Positions 10,954 to 22,768 of a DNA stretch of 64,000 nt are shown one piece after another. The notes under the pieces are model-generated. The model worked only from the letters and a program-made list of their open reading frames with translations. It did no database searches and was not told the DNA's origin. The first letter of the stretch is position 1; each line of letters starts with the position of its first letter. A program made the translations under genes and the position numbers. The DNA is from Stenocarpella maydis (lineage: Eukaryota > Ascomycota > Sordariomycetes > Diaporthales > Diaporthaceae): contig NQMI01000015.1 in the NCBI GenBank assembly GCA_002270565.1, positions 2,250 to 66,249 on the forward strand. The letters run 5' to 3'.

Positions 10954-10969
10954 TCGGCCATCAGGCAAG

Positions 10970-11980
10970 ACTATTTGCCTACATTTTCTGCATACCCAAA
11001 TACGGAACGAAACTTGTCCGTAATCTATCCGGCTCCTAGATCTTGACTCTGTCAGGCTGGTAAATCAGCGCGAGGCGGCCTGTGTCACTAGCGACTCGGG
11101 AGATTCGGAGAATTCGGCGCTTCGGACACAAGCGATGCTGACAGAAAGGGATCCAATGTACTCTCGGTCACGAGAACCGCCCGCTGGCAGCTCGACTATG
11201 TGTGGGATGACTGGGTGGCTCCTGCTGAAGAGGAGTTAGGTATTTTGTTTGCCGAGAGCAATTTACAAATCAGAAGCCCAATTGTGTACGGCACTTGACA
11301 TGGGAACGAGGCTGTCACAAGTGCTCGGTCCTCCCGAAGTCTTTGCCATTCTTGAATCAGACGTAATAACCACACCTGGCTCGGCGACGTAGCACAGCTC
11401 AATGCTATTTCTAAACAGAGATCAATCCCTCCATTACGAAATGATACTTATTAGTCATGAATGACTACACTTTTGCGTCCTCAGCGTGGGCATAAAAAGC
11501 TGCCACAACGCCGAGTCACGGGTCTTCCTTCCCAAAGCCTCAGACTGATGGCAATCATTGTCCGGCCAGGCTTGCACACATCTAATCCGAGCTCAGAAAG
11601 GCTGCGCACTCGATTTTGAGGGGCCAGGGAGGATAAATTTGACGGGAGCCTGCCGGCCCAGCATCCATTGGACTGCTCGAATGAAGGCAGACGGGGCCCA
11701 AAGGCCTTGTTGAATGGAGCATACATATGCAGAAATTGTGCGTTCCGTCGTTATTCTTGATGGCCAAACCTCTCCTCTGGAAGACTTTGAATTCGGCACA
11801 GGATCAGCGGCAAACTTGGTAAGGACATAGCGTCCTTAATCTTGCTCGTCAAAGGCCTCAATGAGCATGGCCATGCCGAGTCAGAGGTCGAGACGTGAGC
11901 TGGTGCTGTCTGCAAATTGCAGTTTAATAGTATGATTCCAACTTGGACCATCCACTACAGTGGTCGCTAAACTCCAGGCC
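10970..11980. other. Intergenic, about 1 kb
   Basis: Lies between the monooxygenase promoter side and the 3' end of the coiled-coil gene. Only short shadow frames occur, and no motif is recognised. Confidence 0.5.
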
Positions 11981-14320
11981 TCAACGTTGGCGTCCGGACA
12001 CAGCATCTCTCAGTATCTGGAAGCCGTTCTCCATTATACTGACACGCTTACACAATGAGTTAATGGCAGCAAGAGTATCGTCCTGTTTTCCATTTTGAAG
12101 AGTGTTCCAAGTCGTATGGAAGAGGTTGTCAGGCCCAATGTGGTGTTCAGTTATGTGATTTTTGAACATACTGTCCAGCGTCGCTATCCTTTTGGACAGG
12201 CTCTCTGCCATGTCTCTAAAGGAAGCAAGGGCAACTTTGGTTTCGCCTCTTGGTGAGTTGGGGTTTCTTGCTTGGTTGAGGGCCGTTTGTGCTTGGGATA
12301 AGACCTCGAACTCAGATCTTAGAGTTTCCACGTCCTCGTGACTTGCGAGACTGCGAATTGACGCCTCCAGTGACTGAAGGGATCTGGACACCTCATCGAT
12401 GCGTGATGACTGGTCGTGTAACCTGAGAGCATCTTGGGCCGCCTCTATGTAGTCGAGCCGCTTTGCCGTTTCAATGCCGTGCTCTTCGAGTTCTGCAATC
12501 CCGGTCTCCAACTTGGAAAGACGCTCAGCAGTGGTTTCCAGGAGATCGGGCAGGCGTTCCGCATCAAGTATGTTGAGCCTCTTCAGTGCCCCTCTAATCG
12601 ATTCCCTCAGGGCTATCTGGTCTTGCTCTATTACAGACAATCCAGACTTGACTCGGTATATGTCTTTGGCCATATCATCTCGGCCGTCAAGAGACGTGAT
12701 TCTAGCGTCGTGTACGGTGGCCATGTCTTGGAGAGCGGTAACTCCGTTGGAAACCATGTGGCTCGCTCGCCCTTGCCTCTCGATCTCATCCTCGACGGCT
12801 CTCAGCCTCGTAATTATGCCATCTACGGCTTCATCTTTGGTAGGATCAGGTATAGGAGACGCCACTGCAAGCTTCTGGTCTTTCTGAGCCGTAAGTTCTG
12901 CCCTCAGCTCCCGCACGTCCTGGTCAAGGTCGTTGAGGACGTCGCTTTTTGCTTCCAAAGACTTTATCTTGACGTGAAGCTCGGACACCTCTTTCTTCAT
13001 TGCTAGCGCGTCTTCTCCTGTTCTGGCCTCGGCAGTGGCCGGCCGTGCTCGGTGTCCGAGTTCCTTCTGCAGCGACAAGATTGTGGCCTGCATCTCCTGC
13101 GCAGCCTTATCGCTAAGCTCCAGTTGTTTCTCCATCTTTTGCAGCCTTTCAGCTTGGGTACCGAGCTTGTTTACCAGCTCCCGCACCTCCCGGAGGAGTT
13201 TGTCGTTGACTGATGACTGGGTGGCCGCAGCCGCCGTGGTAACTTTTTCGAAAGTTGCAAATTTGGCCTGTAGCCTCCTAATGGCATCGTCTCTGTCCTT
13301 CTGAGCCCTTGCGGCCTCAAGCCTCTCCTTCTCGAGGAAATACACGCGGTCTCGAAGCTCGGTGTTGGACGGTCCAAGCGCCTGGCCGTCGTCCGTGTCA
13401 GGCGAGTGCTGGCCTCGGTAACCAGGTAAATTGCGGTTGTCATTTTGAGCTTGACCGAGGGTCGTCGTCACCTCAAAATCTGGTTCGTTCAGAGTTCTCT
13501 TGCAGGCTTGACCCCTTTTGGAACGGACACCAGTTGTAGGCGTGCCAAAGTCCGTCTCTTGAGACTTCTGTCCCGGCTGGATCGAGGAGGGCGATACACT
13601 TCGAGTTCGTCCAGATGGTGGGTCATGTGTGGTCTCATCTTTGCCCTTGCAAGTAAATCTTCTCTTTGCATTTGGCGTCCATGGATCAGTTGGGGATGGC
13701 GACCGTTTTCGAGCAGCACGAGTCGCAGATGGAGGGTCCACATCGGCCTCTTTTGAGAGAATGCATGCGAGGTCGCCATTCCTCGACTTTTGTTTGGCGA
13801 AGAACCTATCGACTGCGTCATAGACCATGGAATCCGGTACTCGCACCCGAACATACGGCCTTTTGCGGAAATAAACCCATCTGTCGGCCCAATCCGTAGC
13901 CTCTGTCCTCACTGGATTGGCGTTGTCCACGGTGTTATTGCTAAGATAAACAGTACGTGCCTCAACGAAGAGGTCGGCTACGGATTCGGCAACATCAGGC
14001 CTCACTGAAAAGACACGAGAGATAGCAGCCCAGAAGCAGCGGTGGCCATGGAACATGCAGAGTTCGCAACACGCCTTCAGAAGTAGAGTGATGTTATTTG
14101 CATAGCGGACTTCAGTTAGGCGGCGCTCACGGGCGTCAGGCTCCTCGGCTGCCAAGCGCACCTGGAGAGACGGATCGCCGTCATGGGTAAATGTCCTTCT
14201 GAGCCATCCAGTTGCGAATTCGAGAGTCGAAAATCTCATTTCAAGTTGGGGTTGGCGAGCAAAACCAGGGAGGAGGATGGGCTGCCTCCTGGCTGCTGCT
14301 GCTTCCGTTGGACAAGCCAT
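11981..14320 (-). CDS. Large coiled-coil protein of unknown function
   Basis: Single open frame of 779 codons from the ATG at 14320; the frame opens at a GTG three codons earlier. I do not recognise the family. The N-terminal 160 residues look globular, with a cysteine-rich patch (KACCELCMFHGHRCFW near residue 85). Residues about 200-310 are polar and low in complexity, with basic clusters (AARKRSPSP, NAKRRF) that could be nuclear-localisation signals. From about residue 315 to 770 the sequence is almost continuous heptad-like coiled coil rich in Glu, Leu, Arg and Asp, for example ELRDRVYFLEKERLEAARAQ. The layout suggests a scaffold or structural protein that dimerises through the C-terminal rod. 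The uninterrupted frame and even codon use argue that it is a real gene. Confidence 0.75.
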   Translation of the reverse strand: MACPTEAAAARRQPILLPGFARQPQLEMRFSTLEFATGWLRRTFTHDGDPSLQVRLAAEEPDARERRLTEVRYANNITLLLKACCELCMFHGHRCFWAAISRVFSVRPDVAESVADLFVEARTVYLSNNTVDNANPVRTEATDWADRWVYFRKRPYVRVRVPDSMVYDAVDRFFAKQKSRNGDLACILSKEADVDPPSATRAARKRSPSPTDPWTPNAKRRFTCKGKDETTHDPPSGRTRSVSPSSIQPGQKSQETDFGTPTTGVRSKRGQACKRTLNEPDFEVTTTLGQAQNDNRNLPGYRGQHSPDTDDGQALGPSNTELRDRVYFLEKERLEAARAQKDRDDAIRRLQAKFATFEKVTTAAAATQSSVNDKLLREVRELVNKLGTQAERLQKMEKQLELSDKAAQEMQATILSLQKELGHRARPATAEARTGEDALAMKKEVSELHVKIKSLEAKSDVLNDLDQDVRELRAELTAQKDQKLAVASPIPDPTKDEAVDGIITRLRAVEDEIERQGRASHMVSNGVTALQDMATVHDARITSLDGRDDMAKDIYRVKSGLSVIEQDQIALRESIRGALKRLNILDAERLPDLLETTAERLSKLETGIAELEEHGIETAKRLDYIEAAQDALRLHDQSSRIDEVSRSLQSLEASIRSLASHEDVETLRSEFEVLSQAQTALNQARNPNSPRGETKVALASFRDMAESLSKRIATLDSMFKNHITEHHIGPDNLFHTTWNTLQNGKQDDTLAAINSLCKRVSIMENGFQILRDAVSGRQR

Positions 14321-14330
14321 AGATGACACT

Positions 14331-15908
14331 GTGAGCGAGCACTTAGCTAGATAAAGCGGTTGCCCCGAGGATGTCTGCAGAGGATAGAATGGATTTGGGT
14401 TTGTGGCGTGACATTAATAAGTGGCGGGCAGTGCCACAAAGGTCTTCTGCCCATATGCGCACGCAGGTGACGTGCAAGTTTGCCAGCGAGGTTCAGTGTG
14501 ACACGCTAAAGGGAAAGGAGGGGCAGGCGACAAAGGGGCTTAAGTAGCCAGAATGCTGAAGTTCATTGCCCCACTATTTGTGTCCCTTCGCATCGATTAA
14601 AATGATGGAGCTGCATGGCCAAGGACGGACCAACCATGCACAGGTGGAACACAGACAGACGCTCAGTCCACTACCTAAGCAGTACATGTACATGCAGTCC
14701 AGCTGTAAATAATATTCAACACTCCAGTGTTGGTAGACAGCAGGTGGGCATATTAACACGGATCTGCGTACAGCCAGCAAAAAGCAAACCGATCAGTCAG
14801 CTGACCCAATCGCCAATTGAGCCAAAAGAGTATTGGAAGTTCGTAGCTGCACTAGGTATACTCCGTGTAGAGCCGTCGGTCACACATTTCAAAGCTGACT
14901 GAACGTGTGCCAGAACAAAACCAATCCATTTAAGCTCAGCCCAAGGCAGCTAGAAATCAATCTCCTGGTTGTAGTGTGACTTTTTGGGCTGCATTGCACG
15001 CACTTTATTGTATGCCTGTATCAACTCCGGCACATTATTGCAACTATAGAGCTGTCCCCTGGTGAACCACCCCTTGTTCCTAAGACACAAGAGACCGACC
15101 AAGCCACAGTCACAGATATTCCATGTCCAACGGCAGGACCAATGCATTTGAGATGAAAAAAGTGTTCAATCACCACAGACATGCCAGTATATGATTTGCC
15201 GAGCCTCAATTTTCTAATAAAAATGCCCTGCCTATGATAGATGTTTCTTTACACAGCATCAAGTACACGCCCTCAAATTCGCGCCAGATGTCTCCTCTTC
15301 TCCAGGCTCGTGCCCAAGAGTCTGATCGATTGTCATCACAAACTATATTCCGGAGAAGGCTGGCTTACTAAATATTTCACACAGTTGTTTGTTCTGTTAC
15401 ACTGCAGGCAGCGCAGGGGCATTTTCGGTCCATTGGTACAAGATGCAGTGCTCAAGATGGACAAGCACATCATAAAAAGATACAGGGTGGCCCCGCAGAG
15501 AGAAGGACCCTGACGGCGCTAACATCTCGCGCTAGCGTGAGGGGCAAGGGTTTTGCTCAGATTCAAGGGACCTTGTACACTTTTTTCCTTTCCTTTTTTT
15601 TGGAGTGGTTGACAACGTCTAGACACCGACGTCATTCTCTCATTCTAGGCAGCCCAGCCATCCTCACCCGAAACAAACACACTTGTTGGCTGGGAGAGAA
15701 GGACGACTTGAACTATTCCCCCGACCCTAGGTTTGTCTCTCCCCCGCTGCTGAATATTGCCCACCCCCGTGCTCACCGAGTCGGCTCCAGAATGGCCTGC
15801 GGAAAGCCTGACGACATCCCCACCGACCTCGTCAGAGTCGGCGCGTTGACCGATTTAAGTGCCACAGGCACAGCCACAACAACAACAACAACTATCCCAC
15901 CAACCACC
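14331..15908. other. Divergent intergenic region, about 1.6 kb
   Basis: Lies between two divergently transcribed genes and probably carries both promoters. Short shadow frames only. The open frame of the downstream gene continues back to 15537, but that part has no protein-like pattern; a pyrimidine-rich tract (15575-15600) and a stretch of CAA repeats (15876-15890) precede the preferred start. Confidence 0.5.
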
Positions 15909-16739
15909 ATGGCGCCCTCCAAAGACGGCCAGTCCAATTCCTCCTCCGACCCTCCCCCTCCCCTCCCCAAGAGCCTCGACCAGCCCACCCCGGACGAGGA
16001 CCATGCCCTCGACCAGTGGATCAAGCGCAACACCTCGTACCTCTCCACCATCCCCTGGCACAGGTACGCCAGCCTGCCCGTCCTCGCCTGGGTCTGGGGC
16101 TACTCGGACGCCGAGTTCCGCAACGAGTGCATCTCCACCTACATCTTCTACACGCGCGCCACCGGCCGCAAACTCACCGACGACGAGCGCGACGCCGTCC
16201 TCGAGCCTGTCACGCGCTCCAACGCGGCCGCTAGCTACGACCGCCCCATCGCCCTGGGCCTGGGCTCGTGGCTCATGGCGCGCAGCTGGGCCAAGACCGG
16301 CGCCCGCGAGACGGTCAGGAAGGCCGCCGAGGCTGCGGCCGCGGCTGCCTCGCACCCGGCAATGGTGGGCACGGGCACCCTCGGCGCCGACGGCCACATC
16401 ACCCACTTCTCGACGCCCCAGCACCAGCACCAGCACCACACGGGCACTTCGGGACGGTTCAGCTTCGGGGCCGGGGTCGGGGTCGGCGGCAGCCTCGCCA
16501 CCAGGAGCAAGGCGCTCGGCCAGCTGTTCAGGAGGGCCGGCCGCGCGTCCGTGCCTGGCCTTCTGTGCTTCGTGGGCCTGCAGGTGCTCAGGGAGCCGTA
16601 CATGATGTACCTGAGCGACAACGAGACCTGGTCGATGCACCAGGACCTGCGCCTCATGAGCCAGGCTGAGGACATGGAGAAGAACCTGCACAGCAGGGTT
16701 GGTGATATAGAAGATCTGCTACGCCGGCGGGGCTTCTGA
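15909..16739 (+). CDS. Conserved-looking protein with probable C-terminal membrane segments
   Basis: Intronless, 276 codons from the ATG at 15909, chosen because its context CACCATGG is ideal. The same frame is open upstream to 15537, including another ATG at 15792, so a longer N-terminus is possible. Residues 1-40 are Ser/Pro-rich. Residues about 45-115 form a well-ordered segment (ALDQWIKRNTSYLSTIPWHR, then AWVWGYSDAEFRNECISTYI) that looks like a conserved fungal domain, though I cannot name it. A His/Gln-rich linker (HQHQHHTG) precedes a hydrophobic stretch (SVPGLLCFVGLQVLREPYMM), perhaps one membrane pass. The end is helical (MHQDLRLMSQAEDMEKNLHS). Function unknown. Confidence 0.7.
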   Translation: MAPSKDGQSNSSSDPPPPLPKSLDQPTPDEDHALDQWIKRNTSYLSTIPWHRYASLPVLAWVWGYSDAEFRNECISTYIFYTRATGRKLTDDERDAVLEPVTRSNAAASYDRPIALGLGSWLMARSWAKTGARETVRKAAEAAAAAASHPAMVGTGTLGADGHITHFSTPQHQHQHHTGTSGRFSFGAGVGVGGSLATRSKALGQLFRRAGRASVPGLLCFVGLQVLREPYMMYLSDNETWSMHQDLRLMSQAEDMEKNLHSRVGDIEDLLRRRGF

Positions 16740-17637
16740 AGTGTCCGGCAGCAAGCCGCTGCAGAACAACCACACAGATGTGGGGCGGGACACGTTGCCA
16801 ATTGCAACCTGGGTGGTGTTGGCTGCCCATCAGCAACAGCAATTGGATGAATGCAACGCCAGAGGAAGACGGCTGATTGGTGAATTGAGGTGTGCGGACC
16901 TTTGGTTTTGGCTTTGAATATGTACAAATACGGGGGTGGTTGGACATTGTTGTTTTGGTTGAGGGTGCCCGTGAGCATGTGCGTGAGGAAAACTCCCATC
17001 ACCACACGGGCATGTGTACAGTCAAGGTGGCAAATGCGTAAGAGAGATACCCAGCAAAAAAAGACCAGCAAGGAGTCTAGGAAATCAATTTTGCAGATGG
17101 AGGGGAGCTGCACAGGACAGGGAGGGTTTAGAACCACGCCTTGATACTCTGTACAGTAATAACACTAGTCACAACAGTCACCCAGTATCAACTCGTGCAA
17201 TGCAAGCCATTGATGGGAAGCAGCCACCCAAATCGGGCTTCATGTCTTGTTATTCAGTGCCCATCAGGCTCCGTGGCCGCGGATGTGTCCCGTACGGCCA
17301 GGGTGAGGTCTTCCTTCAGCCATCAAGTAGTGTGTCCCAGCCCCAATACATTCCAAGGTTTCCATGACCATGGCATATAGTATAATGGTCCTATTCAGTC
17401 CTGACCTCCGGACCAAAAAAAACGCCGTTTCTCCCAAAAGTCATAAGCCATGTCATAAGTATTCCCAAGCCAGAGGACATTTGTCTAGTCCTCTTTCATC
17501 CAAAATTGCAACGCCAGATGCGGGTAAAAAGTCAGCGGGTGGACGAAACAAAAAAAGATGAGCGCATATACAACGGCAACCAGGCCACCACATCTAGTTA
17601 CGTTTTCGAGATCGCAAGAATGTTAATGAAAAGCACA
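16740..17637. other. Convergent intergenic region, about 900 bp
   Basis: Lies between the 3' ends of two convergent genes. It holds only short shadow frames, and nothing else is recognised. Confidence 0.5.
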
Positions 17638-19103
17638 TTAGATGAAGTCCTTGCCCTGTGCCGGCCTGCCATTCTCAAGGCTGTCGACCTGTCGCAAGGG
17701 ATACCTCGGCGGTGAGGAGTAGCCGGGTGGGCCGTACGAGTCGGATGTGCTGAGGGCCATACCGACGTCGCCCGAGTTATCGCCGTGGTAATATGTGTCC
17801 TGGTCGTAGTGGCCATATGGACCGTGTAGATCGCCGTTCGGTGTCGGCCCGGCGCCGTACGTCTGGTTGGGCTCGGGCCGATACGGCATGTATGCCTGCG
17901 GTTGTTGCGGCTGCGGTACGCTGAAGGACTGCGTCGACGGGTACGAGTGGTAGACGGCGCCGGCGTCGACGCCTGCTGTGGGCATGGGCTCGTGGAGGCT
18001 GCCGCCCATGGCGACGCCAGCGGTGCCGGCCCCCCCGTATCCGCTGTCGTTCCTCAGCAGGCCCAGGCGTTGGGCCTCCTTGTTTGCCTGCCTCTGAGCC
18101 TGCTCCGCCAGCAGCTGTTTCTTGTATTTTGCCATCTTGAACCAGATCCAGACGCCCGCCAGCACGGTGATGACGCCGGCCACGGCAAATAGGGCGTTCT
18201 TGACCGTCGCGCCGTCCTGCTCCTGTACCAGGAGCACGCCGAGGTAGACCAGGATGAGCTGCTTGGGCAGGGTCAGGAATGTCGAGACGGCGAAGTGCCA
18301 GAACTTGACGTCGCAGGTCGAGAAGACAGCGGTGGACAGGTGGGAGGGGATGACGGAGAATCGGATCACGAAGACGATCTAGGTGGTGTGTTAGCCGCTT
18401 TCCTGCGTCAGGTCACGTCAGGGCGGAGCAACATACCCAGAATCCACCATCACGACATAACCTCGCCATGGCGCCATATGTGAGATTGGTCCGCTCCATC
18501 TTCTCGGCCTTCTTCCGCAGGAACTTCTTGAACGCGAACCATGTTCCGACTGCGCTCGATTGTCAGTACTTTTCTTATACGGGACACAAAACAGCCACAA
18601 TACGCCGCGCGCGACAGGACAGGGCAGAACTCACTCTCGCCAAGAAATGTCCCCGCCGAGACGACAGCAAAACCGATCCACAGCCCGTAAACGACACCGG
18701 CCAGCAGCGCGACGACCTCGTGGCCGAACAAGGGCGGGAAGGAGATAATGACCAGGACGGCGACGAAGATGAGCCAGCCGGCGGGGATGTTGCGGACCTT
18801 CTCTGCAAACGGCCGCAGCGCGCTCACGACTTCGTCGTGCTTGAGGGTTATGATGGCGGTCAGGACGGCGACAATGATGAGGATGATCCACATGGGTATG
18901 TATTTGGGGCCGAGGAAGACCCTCTTCCAGTCTATGGGCTGGTAGTTCGGCTCGAGGTCGTCTGGCGCGGTGTTGTCGGGCTCTGTCTTGGCATTTCGTC
19001 GTTTTGGGTCGTTGGCGTTGCTGCTGGCTTCTGATGACGTCGAGTTCCACATTCCTTGGCTCCCCATCTCGATGTCGTCGGTTCTGTCCTTTCTGCCTCC
19101 CAT
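17638..19103 (-). CDS. TVP38: Tvp38/TMEM64-type Golgi membrane protein (VTT/DedA family)
   Basis: Three exons (19103-18635, 18549-18437, 18378-17638) give 440 codons; the introns are GTGAGT-CAG (85 nt) and GTATGT-TAG (58 nt). Residues about 1-65 are a polar cytosolic tail. A first hydrophobic helix (MWIILIIVAVLTAIITL) is followed by the VTT domain. That domain has a helix pair around GHEVVALLAGVVYGLWIGFA, the conserved GTFLGEIGTWFAFKKFLRKK segment spanning intron 1, and VIRFSVIPSHLSTAVFSTCD before the last membrane helices. The C-terminal 150 residues are disordered and rich in Gly, Pro, Tyr and Gln. Yeast Tvp38 is a Golgi/vesicle protein and relatives are phospholipid scramblases. The long tail is typical of filamentous-fungal members. 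Confidence 0.85.
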
Positions 19104-22100
19104 GGCCGCATGTGTGGTGTTGTGTGTTTTGGTGGCTTCGGCACGTTCCTCGAAATCGATGCGCCGGCTTTCTCCTTCCCGGGATCGCTCCTCGTATTAT
19201 TCCCAGCCCAAGCGATGGTTCTCGGTCCCACCAAGGTTGTCCAGTAGCGAGAAGACGTTAGTCGCTGGTTAATTGATGTGGTGTTTGAGGCGGCATGTGT
19301 TGTATATCGAGCGTCGCGGAGTACAGAACGAAGTTGATATGGAGTAGTGCGAGTATGGACGATGGCCAAAGGGAACTCTAGAAGACAAGACGGGTCGGGT
19401 GGGTGAGGGTAAGAGAGAGGGGGGTGGGATAATGTTAATCAGTCTAAATTTGGTAGGCGAATAAATCGAATGCAAAGAAACAAGTGGTTGGCGGTGGTGG
19501 AGGATGAGAAGTCGCAGGAAACAGGCCAGGCTGCCAGGGTGGGCTTGGGAGCGTGGAACCTAATGATATTACATATGTATAGTATGGGGTCGGCTAGCCC
19601 AGGAATCCACAATGCTAGGTATGTGTACACTAGAGGAGGTTGAAACCCTTTCCTCTCTGCTTCGGTGGGGCCAGCAGTGCTGGGCAGAAGTGCAGGACTG
19701 CAGGAGGCGAATGGAACGAGCGTGTATGGATGAATGGATGAACGGATGACTGAATGCAGACTGGGCGACGACGAATGGATCCGGAATTGGGAATTCAAGG
19801 TGGAGCGGTAGAAGGGACATCCTTTTTTTGCCCCCAGTGATGCCGCCACCCCCAAGCAGCCAGGGCCAGAGGGTTTGGGTGGGGTCTGGGAGGACGAGGA
19901 CGGGACAAAGACGGGACCTGAAACTCGAGGTACGCTAACGCTACGCTGCGATGGCTGTGCTGGGCTGAATGGTCCGTTCCGGCTGCTGATCAGTGTACTA
20001 TAGCGTAAATACGTACCTATAGGTAGGTAGCCGGAGGTTGACGACCACTGAATTTGGTTGGGCTCGACGGCTGGGCTGGATGGCTGGGCTGGAATGGCTC
20101 AATGGCTGAGCAAGGCAGCTGATGCACACGCAGAGAGAGACGGTTGAAGCAAGACCGTCGACAACACACATCCCTGCCCCCCACTATAGGTTGCAATGTG
20201 ACGTACACAATGCCTACACTACAATAATGTATCTCTTCCCATTCCTTGCCCCCTGCAGCGCTTATTTCCCTCTTTGATTCGCCTTGGCAGCCGAACTCTC
20301 ATTTCATCCTCCTCCTTTTCGGCACCTCGAGGATGGACGAGGGCATGGAAATTGCAACGCCGAGAACCCAGCTGCAGACACTGTCAATCGCAATCACTAC
20401 GATGGTCATTCTTGGTCACAACCTATGTACACGTAAGAGCTGTATCATGCCCACTAACCAGCACCAGCACCACTACCAGCGCACAACAACGACCAGATCG
20501 CGATGCGATGCACCGCCCACTGACTACTGCTATGTACCATGTGTGTGGGTGTGCCACCTTGGGGGCTGGGACGCCCACCCTCCACGACAGCTCGTGTAAA
20601 ACACCACGAGCAGGCCGCTGTGACGGCAATGACGGTATCACATCAGAGGTTGACTCGGTGTGGCAGCGCGCTTCCGAGTGCTAGTAAGCTGTTTTGGGCT
20701 GGGGCTAGGTGGTCCAGATGGTCCCGTCCGGCTCAGCACTGCCACATCAAAGCGCCAATCCGAATCCCGCAGATCAATGCAAATCAACAGTGTCAGCCAG
20801 AACAGCCCGAACATGCTCGTCCACTCGTCCACGCTCCATCAGGGGGATACACTACAGAGAGCGAATCCACACTCCTCAGCCCGCTTTGTGCTGGGTGTAG
20901 TCTGCGTACAGCACAATTGTGGTTCTCATCGGATATTTTGAGAATTGCAAATGGCCTCCCGTGGGCCGGAATCACGGCCTGGCCAAACCTCTGACAGCCC
21001 AGGGCGGCTCGCTACCATGCCACGATGCCGACTGAAAACCGCTTCTCGCTCTTGTCCCCTATCCGCGACACGCCCAGTTGGTCGCGGCCAGGCCCCGACA
21101 TCACTCCTGCACTCCAGGCCTACCAACGACAGGTCAAGTCCACTGCCGTGCCGCGGCCCCTGAGTCGGCCAAGCAGGCCAAGCAGGCCAAGCTACTGTCC
21201 CTACACGAAGTTCTTGTGTGGGTGGCAGTCAAGACTCAAGACAAGCTCTTGGCCGGCGCCGGACCGGTTCGTGAGCATACCCTGGCCCCCCCCCCAAACA
21301 ATCCGTGAGCAATAAGTGCGAAAGACAAAATCTATGCAAAGGAATAAACAAATACGGCTTGCCAGCCACAGCCAGCTAATGCGCTACGACGTTATCGTCT
21401 CGCCGAAACATATTCTGCGCCAAGCAGCCTGAAATGTGCAGCCATCGCGAGAGTCATCCCAACTCTCGTCCACAGGAGCTATCAAGCTTTGCCGCCAGCG
21501 CCAGTGCCTGTGAAACCCTATGGAAACCAGTCTACGTCGGAGCCTTGGCAACCGGTGATGCTGCAAGTGCACAGCCTGCCTGCGCAACCCAAACAAAACT
21601 TGTGTGCTGCTGACTTAGCAACATATTCAACCAATGTCACAGCAGAGAACCCTGACCAAGCAGGTTCGTCTACTGGCTAACTCACCCATGGATGAAATAA
21701 TCATCCTGCCATTATTATCGAAGCCGTCCAACGATAGCTAGCTAGCTCTTTGAGCTTGGCCGCGAGGCAAAAGCATCGGTTTTTTACGGGGTGGTGGTGC
21801 AAGGGCACTGATGCAACTCCGGCGTCCCGACGGCGGCATCGTGCCGTTGACAGCACTCGGTCGTTTCACATCGGATGCCGGGTGTCCGGCCCCAAACCGC
21901 TCAAATTGCGAACCCTGGGTGGGGTGGGGTCATGATTGCTTTCCCACTTAGCCTTGCGCATGGGCTGCCTGGCAGGCGAGTTCGTGATTGCTCATGTGTG
22001 TTGTGTGCACAGACTCGGACACCCACGTAAGATACTCAGGCCACTGCCAGAGCGAACGGCATTCTGTGCAAGACGCCCATGGTGCCCTCCAGGTCAACCT

Positions 22101-22768
22101 CAAGGGGATTCTTACGGCCCCACCATCGGGTCACACTTTGCCGCCGATCCGATCCTCTGCTTCTTGGTCCTCAGGTCCTATGTATTGACCACCAGCGTCT
22201 ATCTTCCCAGCTCTGCTGGATCTTGGGAGAGATTGGGTATGTTCCAGACTAGTCGTCGCTCAAATACTTCCCAGATGAACTGTTTCACGCAGATTGGTCT
22301 GGTGAGGATCGGTCCTCCAGACCGACAGAAGCGCAACGCTCTCTAAAGATACATAACACCGTGAGTGATGTCACTGACGGCCAGCGTCAAGGGAGCCTGT
22401 TGTTAGTGGACCTGAAACGTCCGAGTTCGCTCTGCTCTCCGAACATCCAGGGCATCCCGCCCCGGGCCGTGATGCAAGAACATGTTGATCTTAAATCTCA
22501 TCTAGGGCGCTAGATACCAAGTCGCTCCCCGGAACGAGGAGGCGCGGTGGTGAAAGGAGTCATTGGCCCAAGTCAGTACGTGTCGCAGGAAGTGACTACA
22601 CTTCAAACCCGCAACCTGCGTGGTAAAGTACTTCAATTCCCCAGGAAAGGGATTAGGGGAAGCAAAGGGCTGGTGGGGAAATGTCGTGATCACCCTTAAT
22701 CCTTGAATGATAATGTATATTGACCTCGAGATATCAAACCCACATTCATCCGACCAGATAAGACGTCT
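19104..22768. other. Long gene-poor interval, about 3.7 kb
   Basis: No convincing coding sequence on either strand: all frames are short, overlap one another and lack protein-like patterns. It is unusually long for this window. Part of it must hold the TVP38 promoter (19104 onward). Near 21170-21192 a 10-bp unit (CCAAGCAGG-like) is repeated three times. A non-coding RNA or a multi-intron gene with small exons cannot be excluded by eye. Confidence 0.5.

Noticed and set aside
9427..10968. Longer monooxygenase starting at 10968
   Set aside because: The extra 96 codons cover a TATA box and lack protein-like pattern; MSQMQPRIAIVGGGPGG is the usual start for the fold.
15855..16691. Long minus-strand frame (278 codons)
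   Set aside because: Shadow of the GC-rich plus-strand gene; the translated product is Arg/Gly/Ala-biased as shadows are.
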